Positions 1 through 6,046 of a stretch of 8,027 bases of DNA are shown one piece after another. Origin of the DNA: an uncultured Desulfomonile sp. GTDB taxonomy: Bacteria > Desulfobacterota > Desulfomonilia > Desulfomonilales > Desulfomonilaceae. Every line of letters begins with the position of its first letter. Position 1 is the stretch's first letter. Made by a program: the position numbers and the translations under genes. The stretch is from contig CAIXMD010000374.1 of assembly GCA_903920415.1 (NCBI GenBank), forward strand, positions 1 to 8,027. Reading direction: 5' to 3'. Under the pieces are notes generated by a model. The model had not been told where the DNA came from. It worked only from the letters and a program-made list of their open reading frames with translations, and did not search any database.

Positions 1-19
1 AAATTCAAGCACTCTCAGT

Positions 20-1021
20 TCACTTGAAATGGTCCCAACCTTTTGGTTCCAGTTCTTCTGATCGGCCGGAATCCCCCACCAATTGTATTCCACGACCTTG
101 GACAAATTTCCCGATCTGTATGATATTGAAACCGTTGCTTATAGCTTGTTCTTTCACGAGGCTCCACATCTCGGGCATTATAGCTGTGAGTAAGACATAG
201 TCCTCACCCCCGTTCAGAACCCACTCCAGGGGATCCATACCCATCATGTGAGCAGCCTCGATAAGATTGTCCCCGACCGGAATATCCTGTTCATAAATGA
301 TCGCGGCGAGATTGGAATCTTTGCACAAATGGGCCAAATCGGAACTGAGGCCGTCCGAAACGTCAATGGCAGCAGTGCAGGCATGGGATTGAGCGAGGAA
401 TCGTCCTTCCTTCACGTGCGGCCTAGGGCTCAGATGCGCTCGGACAAGAGGTTGGGCGATATGGTCGGGCAAGTCCGGTGAATTTGTCAAGATGCTACAG
501 CCCGCAGCCGCTTCTCCCGTAGGGCCCGTGAGCGCAATCACGTCATTGACATTTGCCGTGTTGCGCAACAGTATTTCGTCACGGCCCACCAGGCCGGTTA
601 CCGCCAAATTGATAATGAGATCGCTCTTTGACTTTGTGGTGTCCCCACCTAAAATGTTGACCCGGTATTGACGGGCAAGGTCGGACATTCCCCTGTAAAA
701 GCCGTCGAGCCATTCAACATCCAGGTGATCGGGAATGGCGAGGCTGATAAAGGCGTCCCTGGGTCTTCCTCCACAAGCTGCGATATCCGAGAGGTTTACA
801 GCGAGGGCTTTGGCGCCCAACACCTCGGGGGAAGTCCAATCAATCATAAAATGGACGCGTTCGACCATAAGATCCGTTGTCACGAGTAGATAGTCACTCC
901 CTTCAAGCGAGACCACTGCACAATCATCTCCGATACCTTTGACCACGCCATCAGCCCTGATTAATCCAAGGGGAGACACCCGGTCTATAAATCCAAATTC
1001 CCCGATATCCTTGAGCTTCAT
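20..1021 (-). CDS. thiL: Thiamine-monophosphate kinase ThiL
   Basis: Catalyses the ATP-dependent phosphorylation of thiamine monophosphate to thiamine pyrophosphate in the cytoplasm, the last step of TPP synthesis. The 333 residues match the usual family length (about 325). Family motifs appear in order: GIGDDCAVV near residues 29-37, TTD ending at Asp50, NLSDIAACGG at 76-85, GGD at 125-127, AIDVSDGLSSDL at 218-229 and LNGGEDY at 269-275. The aspartates in these motifs bind Mg-ATP in this AIR-synthase-like superfamily. The ATG at 1021 is the natural start (MKLKDIGEFGFI is a typical ThiL N-terminus), but the ribosome binding site is weak. It lies 117 bases downstream of thiE on the same strand and is probably the last gene of the thi group, although that gap leaves room for its own promoter. 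I see no missing key residue. The identification is secure from the motifs; operon membership is inferred. Confidence 0.97.
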   Translation of the reverse strand: MKLKDIGEFGFIDRVSPLGLIRADGVVKGIGDDCAVVSLEGSDYLLVTTDLMVERVHFMIDWTSPEVLGAKALAVNLSDIAACGGRPRDAFISLAIPDHLDVEWLDGFYRGMSDLARQYRVNILGGDTTKSKSDLIINLAVTGLVGRDEILLRNTANVNDVIALTGPTGEAAAGCSILTNSPDLPDHIAQPLVRAHLSPRPHVKEGRFLAQSHACTAAIDVSDGLSSDLAHLCKDSNLAAIIYEQDIPVGDNLIEAAHMMGMDPLEWVLNGGEDYVLLTAIMPEMWSLVKEQAISNGFNIIQIGKFVQGRGIQLVGDSGRSEELEPKGWDHFK

Positions 1022-1138
1022 ATTCTTAAGGATCCGTTCTGTTAAACAATTTTGTTATTTAATGGCATTGCGCTTTCATAGAAGGGACGTGACTATCTGC
1101 CTCTTAGAACAGTTTCCAATGCCCCTCCCCCTCTCAAA

Positions 1139-1786
1139 TTACTTTCTCACGATCTTTCCCGACCTTACCTCCATCAATAGATCCCGGGTCGCTGTTTCCG
1201 GGTTTTCAGCCGACACTATGGCCGTGACCACTGCCACACAATCGGCGCCGGCTGCTACAATTTCCCGAGTATTTTCAAGTTTCACTCCTCCAATGGCCAC
1301 CAGCGGGGCATGAGTCAAGGATCGTGCCTTTTTCAGTCCTTCCAGGCCCCAGGGAGCTGATATATCATCTTTTGTGGACGTAAAGAAAACAGGGCTGATC
1401 GCGAAGTAGTCTGCGTAGGCCGAAGACTCTTTGTTAATTTGTGCCGACTCCTCCACTGAAAAACCGATAATGCGGCCCTGCCCGAGGATCTTCCTTGCGA
1501 TGCTCAACGGCATGTCTTTCGGGCCAAGATGGACCCCATCAGCATCAAGGGCAAGGGCAAGGTCGATCCTGTCATTGATGATGAGCGGAATCCCTGCTGG
1601 GCGTAAGACAGCGAGAATCCTTCGGCCCTCCTCAAGAAATTCAAGAGTTTGCATGTGCTTCTCGCGAAGTTGAACGACGGACACTCCACCGCGGATCGCC
1701 GCCTGAACTATTTCCACGGTGGAGCGACACTTGGAGGAAGGCTGGTCAGTGACCAGGTAAACTTCCCAAGATGCTGGATTTTTCAT
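1139..1786 (-). CDS. thiE: Thiamine-phosphate synthase ThiE
   Basis: Joins HMP pyrophosphate to hydroxyethylthiazole phosphate, giving thiamine monophosphate and pyrophosphate. It is a 215-residue single-domain TIM barrel of normal length. Visible motifs: YLVTD at 10-14, VVQLREK at 37-43, INDR at 70-73, DGVHLG at 83-88 followed by D91, IGFS at 107-110, SPVFFTSTKD at 131-140 and AIGGV at 164-168, then a GADCVAVVTAI phosphate-binding loop at 180-190. These are the HMP-PP, metal and thiazole-phosphate binding segments of the family. Its ATG overlaps the thiM stop codon in an ATGA arrangement (1783-1786), so translation is probably coupled to thiM. A GAGG about 11 bases upstream, inside thiM, could serve as ribosome binding site. 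Its product would be the substrate of ThiL encoded next. TenI-like proteins resemble ThiE, but the full set of motifs and the thiM/thiL neighbours favour ThiE. Confidence 0.95.
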   Translation of the reverse strand: MKNPASWEVYLVTDQPSSKCRSTVEIVQAAIRGGVSVVQLREKHMQTLEFLEEGRRILAVLRPAGIPLIINDRIDLALALDADGVHLGPKDMPLSIARKILGQGRIIGFSVEESAQINKESSAYADYFAISPVFFTSTKDDISAPWGLEGLKKARSLTHAPLVAIGGVKLENTREIVAAGADCVAVVTAIVSAENPETATRDLLMEVRSGKIVRK

Positions 1787-2589
1787 ACTCCAGTAATCCT
1801 CGCTCTCGCTTCAAGTTCTTCAGGGGTGATACTGTAGAGTGCATCGATGGTCTTGACCCAGAAGCTTCCGGGGGTCTTAGCCTCCTCAGATGCCTTTTCT
1901 CCAGCCAGCCCGAAAAAAGCCAGGGCTGCAGCGGCTGCGATAACCGGATCCTCTTCCTGAGTAAGAAATGCTCCCACTATGACGCTCGCAGCGCATCCGG
2001 TTCCGGTGACGTACCCCATAAGGGGGTGGCCGCCTTCAATGATCAATGAACGGTCTCCATCAGTGACCAAGTCCCGCTCTCCTGTTACAGCTATGACCGT
2101 CCCGAGAGAACGGGCAATGGAGCGGGCTGTTTCTACGGCATCCTCAACATGGTGAATCGAATCCACTCCCCGCGTGAACCCCCGTTGACTGCTGAGAGAA
2201 AGAATTTCCGATGCGTTGCCGCGAATAACAGTGGGTAGTGTTGTCATTATGATGTTGAGCGCAGTTTGGGTACGAAACTTGGTAGCGCCTGAACCCACCG
2301 GGTCTAGCAAGAAAGGTTTTCCTGTGGACAGGGCGAGTCGACACGCAAGATGCATTGATTCTATCCAAGTTTTCGAGAGAGTGCCGATATTGACCACAAG
2401 GGAATTCGAAATTTTCGAAATGTCCTCCATTTCTTCCAAGGCATGAGCCATTATGGGCGAGGCCCCCATGGCGAGGAGCACATTCGCTGTGGAGTTCATG
2501 ACTACGTAATTTGTAATGCTGTGGACAACCGGCCTGGCCGATCGAATTCGTTCCAGGATTTCTCCGGCCGACTCACCGTAGTGGACCAT
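1783..2589 (-). CDS. thiM: Hydroxyethylthiazole kinase ThiM
   Basis: Phosphorylates 4-methyl-5-(2-hydroxyethyl)thiazole with ATP, allowing the thiazole half of thiamine to be salvaged. The protein is 268 residues from the chosen start, close to the family norm (about 262). Motifs in order: HSITN at 23-27, GASPIM at 42-47, VNIGTL at 66-71, LDPVGSG at 95-101, RGNASEI at 123-129, VTGERD at 168-173 and GTGC at 196-199. The last contains Cys199 at the ribokinase-like active site. The frame stays open to an ATG at 2628, but the ATG at 2589 is preferred: it has AGAGGAG six bases upstream and yields the family-typical N-terminus, while the upstream ATG has only a poor site. The stop overlaps the thiE start by four bases. 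ThiM makes the thiazole phosphate that ThiE uses, so the two form a salvage unit. ThiD, which would supply HMP-PP, is not in this window. Confidence 0.95.
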   Translation of the reverse strand: MVHYGESAGEILERIRSARPVVHSITNYVVMNSTANVLLAMGASPIMAHALEEMEDISKISNSLVVNIGTLSKTWIESMHLACRLALSTGKPFLLDPVGSGATKFRTQTALNIIMTTLPTVIRGNASEILSLSSQRGFTRGVDSIHHVEDAVETARSIARSLGTVIAVTGERDLVTDGDRSLIIEGGHPLMGYVTGTGCAASVIVGAFLTQEEDPVIAAAAALAFFGLAGEKASEEAKTPGSFWVKTIDALYSITPEELEARARITGV

Positions 2590-2595
2590 AACGAA

Positions 2596-2602
2596 CTCCT
2601 CT
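2596..2602 (-). promoter_or_regulatory. Ribosome binding site deciding the thiM start
   Basis: On the minus strand this reads AGAGGAG, six bases before the ATG at 2589. It is a near-perfect anti-Shine-Dalgarno match. It supports starting ThiM at MVHYGESAG rather than 13 codons earlier at 2628, where no comparable site exists. Confidence 0.75.
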
Positions 2603-2623
2603 GTCACGAACTCGAAAACATAT

Positions 2624-2648
2624 CCCAAAAAGAACCTGTAATTTTGGG
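2624..2648. repeat. Perfect 7-bp inverted repeat between the cyclophilin-like gene and thiM
   Basis: CCCAAAA at 2624-2630 and TTTTGGG at 2642-2648 are exact reverse complements around an 11-base loop. On the transcribed (minus) strand the hairpin would fall just after the stop codon of the cyclophilin-like gene and 35 bases before the thiM start. It lacks a following U-run, so it is not a convincing intrinsic terminator. It could be an mRNA processing or stability hairpin, or chance. Confidence 0.3.
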
Positions 2649-2663
2649 AAAAAGAGACCGATA

Positions 2664-3032
2664 TTAGAACGGTTCCAGCGTGACCCGTGACTCGTTCATA
2701 ACCTCCTTGAACGCGTCCGGATCACCCAGCACTTTGCCGATTATATTCACGGCAGACGCAGGAACGATCTCGCCCGGGCTGCTCATGGGAGTCAGTCCGA
2801 AGAAAATGCAGAAAGCAGCACCGGAGGGCCAGTAGCCAAGGTCTCCAATTTCTACGACCTCTTTGGCACTGTCGTCCAAGGGGGCCTCCACAGGTATGGT
2901 GAAGTATATTTCCTCACCCCATGTCCTGAAAGAGGTGTTGAGCGGTAACGCAGCAAGTACCTTCCGGGCCGTAGGAGTGTCGTTAAGTTCCGCCGCCATA
3001 GCCATCTTTCCGATGCTGATCTTGATCTTCAT
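2664..3032 (-). CDS. Cyclophilin-like fold protein (TM1367/DUF369 family)
   Basis: A 122-residue soluble protein of the bacterial/archaeal family that adopts a cyclophilin-like beta barrel, represented by the structure of Thermotoga TM1367. From family memory, no enzymatic activity is established for the group, so I assign none. Strong family signatures are TWGEEIYF at 37-44, EVVEIGDLGYWP at 58-69, CIFFGLTPMS at 75-84 and PASAVNIIGKV at 91-101. No signal peptide or membrane segment is seen, so it is probably cytoplasmic. The open frame reaches an ATG at 3086, but the ATG at 3032 is chosen because AGAAAGG lies six bases upstream and family members begin with MKIKI-like sequence. It ends 74 bases before thiM on the same strand and is probably the first gene of the transcript running into thiM-thiE-thiL. 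That suggests a shared promoter, though a role in thiamine metabolism is unproven. Confidence 0.9.
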   Translation of the reverse strand: MKIKISIGKMAMAAELNDTPTARKVLAALPLNTSFRTWGEEIYFTIPVEAPLDDSAKEVVEIGDLGYWPSGAAFCIFFGLTPMSSPGEIVPASAVNIIGKVLGDPDAFKEVMNESRVTLEPF

Positions 3033-3038
3033 GTGCAA

Positions 3039-3045
3039 CCTTTCT
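3039..3045 (-). promoter_or_regulatory. Ribosome binding site of the cyclophilin-like gene
   Basis: Reads AGAAAGG on the minus strand with a six-base spacer to the ATG at 3032. It favours the 122-residue form over the 140-residue open frame that begins at 3086. Confidence 0.6.
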
Positions 3046-3133
3046 TTTTGGAACCCCTCACGTGATAAATCTTCTTTCACCATCATTCAAGTGCGTATTC
3101 CCGCCCTAATGCTCTGTCCAGTTTTTGGGTAAC

Positions 3134-3139
3134 ATTATA
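3134..3139 (-). promoter_or_regulatory. Candidate -10 element for the cyclophilin-like/thi transcript
   Basis: The minus strand reads TATAAT in an A/T-rich context (AAATTATAATG), an exact match to the sigma-70 -10 consensus. It would start transcription about 95 bases before the chosen start of the cyclophilin-like gene. No good -35 hexamer sits 16-18 bases further upstream, so this is a candidate only. The A/T richness and its position in the only sizeable gap before the gene group are in its favour. Confidence 0.35.
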
Positions 3140-3204
3140 ATTTGACTCTCTAGAATTGGCTTAATGAATCTTACAGAATTTCTGCGTGGTGACGAAGGCC
3201 TGTT

Positions 3205-3747
3205 CTAATCCTGATCAAGCAGCATCTTGCCGATCTGGTCAACAATCCGTTCCACCCAGTGCGGCGGATAGGTGGCTGCAAGGTAGGCCATACAGTAATG
3301 TCTGAGTCCCCATCTCCACACCATGGTGTCTGCCCGGCACTCCAATTGTTCTTTATACCGAGCCCTGTCACCCCTTGAATGAGGCCATTCATCTTCAGGA
3401 GGCCGCTGGGCCACCACGTGTGCCAGTTCCCTAAGGAACCCTCCAATAAAGCGGTCCTCCGCCCATTCGTGATGCTCAGGATACAATACCACGGTATATT
3501 TTCGGTCGCTGGCCGGCCCTTCACTCCTGGTACTCATCCCGAGAGGCAGCCCTGTATCAGGAACTATGACCATTGCCAACGGCCTGAAGCCTGACAAGAA
3601 GAGGTCCAGAACATCTTCCGGAAGAAACGAAAATGCTTTTTCGACCCGAGTCAAGATGAGTTCCCTCTTCTTAGAATCCCGAAAAGTATCATCACATTGC
3701 AGATTGTGTTTTACATACGATGATATGGCGTTGCCGGTTTCATCCAT
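3205..3747 (-). CDS. Hypothetical protein with an altered zinc-metallopeptidase-like motif
   Basis: I do not recognise a named family for this 180-residue protein. The segment GGFLRELAHVVAQRPP (102-117) resembles the HExxH helix of gluzincin-type peptidases, with Glu107 and His110 kept but the first histidine replaced by Arg106. About 26 residues on, LECRADTMVWRWG (135-147) resembles the ExxAD segment that gives the third zinc ligand (Glu136). It is therefore either an inactive relative or a protein that uses the fold differently. No signal peptide or membrane segment is visible, so it is probably cytoplasmic. The ATG at 3747 is supported by GAGGT six bases upstream. It lies 89 bases downstream of the TPR gene on the same strand and 172 bases upstream of the cyclophilin-like gene. 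Codon use looks like that of its neighbours. The gene call is firm; the peptidase relationship is inference from motifs. Confidence 0.8.
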   Translation of the reverse strand: MDETGNAISSYVKHNLQCDDTFRDSKKRELILTRVEKAFSFLPEDVLDLFLSGFRPLAMVIVPDTGLPLGMSTRSEGPASDRKYTVVLYPEHHEWAEDRFIGGFLRELAHVVAQRPPEDEWPHSRGDRARYKEQLECRADTMVWRWGLRHYCMAYLAATYPPHWVERIVDQIGKMLLDQD

Positions 3748-3807
3748 ACACTGACCTCATGGTTACAAACAACAGAATCTGGGAAATCTACAGGATGGTT
3801 ACTGAGT

Positions 3808-3831
3808 GGGTCGACGAACCAGCGTTCGCCC
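3808..3831. repeat. Hairpin-forming inverted repeat after the TPR gene
   Basis: GGG at 3808-3810 and CGAAC at 3815-3819 can pair with GTTCG at 3824-3828 and CCC at 3829-3831, leaving a four-base loop (CAGC) and a four-base bulge (TCGA). It lies immediately beyond the stop of the minus-strand TPR gene. There is no U-run after it, so I would not call it an intrinsic terminator. It may simply stabilise the 3' end of the message. Confidence 0.25.
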
Positions 3832-3836
3832 AAGTT

Positions 3837-5063
3837 TCACCAGGGGTTCGGAAACAGGTATCTTTTCTCCGGCCGTGTTAAAGGAACGGGAGGAGCGTCG
3901 ACCCCTGTCCACTTCTTCAGTAGTTCCTGATAATCTTTGTTTGAAGGATCCATCGCCAGCGCGTTCTGAAGAGTTCGCAGGGCATCATCTGTGTGATTGA
4001 GCGCGTGCTGCACTTCGGCAAGGTTCTCAAGCATATCCGGGCTGGCTCCATTGGTAAGAGTGACGGCTTTCTCGGCAAGACGCAACCCCTGAACAGGATT
4101 ATGTATGGGAGGCTCCGGTGCCAGCACTCGAAGAAGGCCCAGGGCTGCGTAGCCCGGAGCAAACTTTTTGTCCAGTTCAATTGCTTTCTCAAAATCCTTC
4201 AGAGCCAGTTCATACTCCCCGAGTTTCAGGTACGCGGTGCCTCGATCCTTGTACAATACCGGCGAGGACGGATTCATCTCGATGACCTTGCTGAACTCCT
4301 CAATAGCCTTGTCGTGACGGCCTTTTCCGCTGTAAGCCATACCTCGATTATGGTATCCGGAAGAGAACTTCGATTCTATCTTCAAGGTCTTATCAAAATC
4401 CTCGACAGCTTTGTCAAAATTCTTTTGCCGTAAGTATGCCACTCCACGATTGTTGTGGTACATGGCATTGTCGGGATCCATTTCTATCGCCCGGTCAAAA
4501 TCTTCTACGGCCTTCGGATATTCGTGTTTGCCGTTCAACGCAAATCCCCGGTTGTTGTAATAACGGGCGTCTTTAGAGTTCAGGAGGATGGCCTTGTCGA
4601 AATCCTTTACAGCCCGATCATAGTCATTTTTACCGTTGAACGCGAATCCCCTTGTGTTGAAGGCCTCGGAAGATGTGGGTTCAAGTTTCACCGCCAGATC
4701 GAGTGCACCGATTGCTTTATCGTATTCATTGAGCGCGTTGTACGCAAAACCGAGACGCGTGAAGGCCGCACCGTACGCGAGATCGAGTTTTACCGCTTGA
4801 GCCAGGTCCTTAATGGCAGATTGAGGATCTCCCTTTCGCAGATATACTTCGCCCCTCTTTGCCCATGTGCGAGCTGACTGAGGATTCAACTTAAGAGCTT
4901 CGGAATACCGACCCAAAGCATCATCCAGATTGCCCATATCCTCTGCATCGAGTCCGCCCTTAAAAAGATCTACGAACTCTATTGATGCTCCACATGAGTG
5001 CGCCTGCCAGAAGGAAAGCACGAGTGCGCTTAACAAAAGGACAACCTGTTTCCTGACAATCAT
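3837..5063 (-). CDS. Secreted tetratricopeptide-repeat protein
   Basis: A 408-residue protein made almost entirely of TPR units, which build a superhelical scaffold for protein-protein contacts; the partner cannot be told from sequence. Residues 1-26 look like a Sec signal peptide: positive MIVRK, a hydrophobic stretch at 7-19, then QAHSCGA with likely cleavage near residue 26. Cys24 sits in a poor lipobox context (AHSC), so a lipoprotein is possible but less likely. A partial first repeat (about 30-62) is followed by seven regular 34-residue units from 63 to 300, many containing NRG and DKA(I/V)xDFDKAI. A longer divergent unit and a final unit end near 385, and a proline-rich tail ends in FPNPW. 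The frame stays open to 5126, but the ATG at 5063 is preferred because AGGAG lies six bases upstream and the signal peptide then begins at residue 1. It is probably periplasmic. It is transcribed divergently from the nitroreductase gene and is the first of two adjacent minus-strand genes. Confidence 0.9.
   Translation of the reverse strand: MIVRKQVVLLLSALVLSFWQAHSCGASIEFVDLFKGGLDAEDMGNLDDALGRYSEALKLNPQSARTWAKRGEVYLRKGDPQSAIKDLAQAVKLDLAYGAAFTRLGFAYNALNEYDKAIGALDLAVKLEPTSSEAFNTRGFAFNGKNDYDRAVKDFDKAILLNSKDARYYNNRGFALNGKHEYPKAVEDFDRAIEMDPDNAMYHNNRGVAYLRQKNFDKAVEDFDKTLKIESKFSSGYHNRGMAYSGKGRHDKAIEEFSKVIEMNPSSPVLYKDRGTAYLKLGEYELALKDFEKAIELDKKFAPGYAALGLLRVLAPEPPIHNPVQGLRLAEKAVTLTNGASPDMLENLAEVQHALNHTDDALRTLQNALAMDPSNKDYQELLKKWTGVDAPPVPLTRPEKRYLFPNPW
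4528..4651. repeat. Example of 102-bp tandem repetition inside the TPR gene
   Basis: The 22-base segments at 4528-4549 and 4630-4651 differ at only three positions and lie exactly 102 bases (34 codons) apart. They encode the FxxNGK portion of consecutive TPR units. DNA-level similarity this high suggests fairly recent duplication of single units in the middle of the gene; more distant units are similar only at protein level. Confidence 0.6.
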
Positions 5064-5069
5064 CGCTTG

Positions 5070-5074
5070 CTCCT
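5070..5074 (-). promoter_or_regulatory. Ribosome binding site deciding the TPR-protein start
   Basis: AGGAG on the minus strand, six bases before the ATG at 5063. It supports beginning the protein at the signal peptide, instead of 21 codons upstream at 5126. Confidence 0.75.
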
Positions 5075-5329
5075 GGGGCGTGGCTGTGATCCTATAGTGC
5101 AGCCCAACCGGCGTACACTTTTCCACCTTATATCATTTTGCCTTCATGGAAGTAACATGTCTATAGCCCTTATGAAACCGTTACCGGCGGCCCCCGTTTA
5201 CTTCGGACATCAAGACCTGACTTCGCTCCGGGAGGACACAAGAAACCTCGTCAAACTTGGTTACCTCTTTCGAAGCAAAATGGTATTAAATCTCTATCGG
5301 CATATATAACGGTTACTGCCTTTTCCGGC

Positions 5330-5336
5330 AAGGAGG
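5330..5336 (+). promoter_or_regulatory. Strong ribosome binding site of the nitroreductase gene
   Basis: AAGGAGG, six bases before the ATG at 5343: a full anti-Shine-Dalgarno match, stronger than those of most other genes here, which suggests efficient translation. Confidence 0.75.
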
Positions 5337-5342
5337 ATTACC

Positions 5343-5996
5343 ATGGACCTGCTCGACGCAATCCGTACCAGGAGGAGTGTGCGGGCTTTTAGAGACGAAC
5401 TCATCTCCCGAGACGTGCTGAACGCAGTATTGTCCGATGCGGCCAACGCCCCTTCAGCAATAAATATGCAACCATGGGAGTTGCATATGGTCATAGGAGA
5501 GGAACGAAAAAGACTTTCACGCCTCCTGATACGATCTTTTCGAGAGCGCAAATTGACCTGCGGTCCTGGAGCGGCTCATACTCTACCCGACCGTTTTATG
5601 CAGAGGGCAAGAGAATGCGCTGAACTTATGACGCCTCTCATAGAGCGAATGGGAGCGGATTTCATGACCTATATCAACGAGGGGAGCCTTAATTTTTACG
5701 GGGCTCCTGCCGTGGCCTTACTTTTCTTGGACGAGTCTTTCCCCCCGGAGAGGATGACCGATATCGGATCATTTCTTGCGTACCTGGTGCTCGCAGCAAC
5801 CGGACACGGACTGGATTCCTGCCCCATAGGACTTGTAAAGTCGTATGAGGACGAAGTGAAAGAGCATCTCAACATACCGGAATCAAAAAACCTGGTGGTT
5901 ACCGTGGCGCTGGGGCAAGCAGAACTGGGCGCGGCTGTGAACGAATTCAGGTCTTCACGTGCAGATCTGAGAGAATTTGTAAGGTGGATCGAGTGA
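5343..5996 (+). CDS. Nitroreductase-family FMN oxidoreductase
   Basis: A 217-residue cytoplasmic flavoprotein of the nitroreductase superfamily, whose members are mostly FMN-binding homodimers that use NAD(P)H to reduce nitro compounds, quinones or related acceptors. The physiological substrate cannot be predicted. The N-terminus has the phosphate-binding RTRRSVRAF segment (8-16). APSAINMQPWE (36-46) is the usual flavin-contacting NxQPW loop. A central NFYGAPAVALLFL strand follows, then DIGSFLAYLVLAATGHGLDSCPIG, which corresponds to the family's conserved D(x)G(x)A...A...GL..C.IG segment. VALGQAE near the C-terminus completes the fold. Length is normal and no residue appears lost. It stands alone on the plus strand, divergent from the TPR gene, with a pilT remnant beginning right after it. 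It could also be annotated as a dehydrogenase-like nitroreductase homologue; family membership is firm. Confidence 0.93.
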   Translation: MDLLDAIRTRRSVRAFRDELISRDVLNAVLSDAANAPSAINMQPWELHMVIGEERKRLSRLLIRSFRERKLTCGPGAAHTLPDRFMQRARECAELMTPLIERMGADFMTYINEGSLNFYGAPAVALLFLDESFPPERMTDIGSFLAYLVLAATGHGLDSCPIGLVKSYEDEVKEHLNIPESKNLVVTVALGQAELGAAVNEFRSSRADLREFVRWIE

Positions 5997-6046
5997 GGTT
6001 GGGGAATTCATGAATGGTAGCGTGATTATCAATTTTCGAGATAATG

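Larger units (their letters stand above)
5064..5342. other. Divergent intergenic region between the TPR and nitroreductase genes
   Basis: A 279-base gap that must hold the promoters for two divergent genes. On the minus strand TATAAG (near 5138) is a possible -10 for the TPR gene, but I see no good -35. On the plus strand TATAAC (near 5304-5309) is a possible -10 for the nitroreductase, also without a clear -35. A 50-codon open frame at 5157-5309 on the plus strand has only a weak GGAAG site and no recognisable product. I see no operator palindrome, riboswitch or RNA gene. Confidence 0.3.

Noticed and set aside
11..17. CTGAGAG on the minus strand just after thiL, resembling the TPP riboswitch core
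   Set aside because: It lies downstream of the last thi gene at the window edge, and I see no other riboswitch segment next to it.
939..1313. 124-codon plus-strand open frame
   Set aside because: It overlaps the ends of thiL and thiE on the opposite strand, has no recognisable product, and is explained as an antisense shadow.
3171..3524. 117-codon minus-strand open frame rich in Trp and Gly
   Set aside because: It is another frame of the 180-residue peptidase-like gene, which has a good ribosome binding site and sensible composition.
3993..4877. Plus-strand open frames of 146 and 140 codons
   Set aside because: Both lie antisense inside the TPR gene; their length comes from the repeated, biased codons of that gene.
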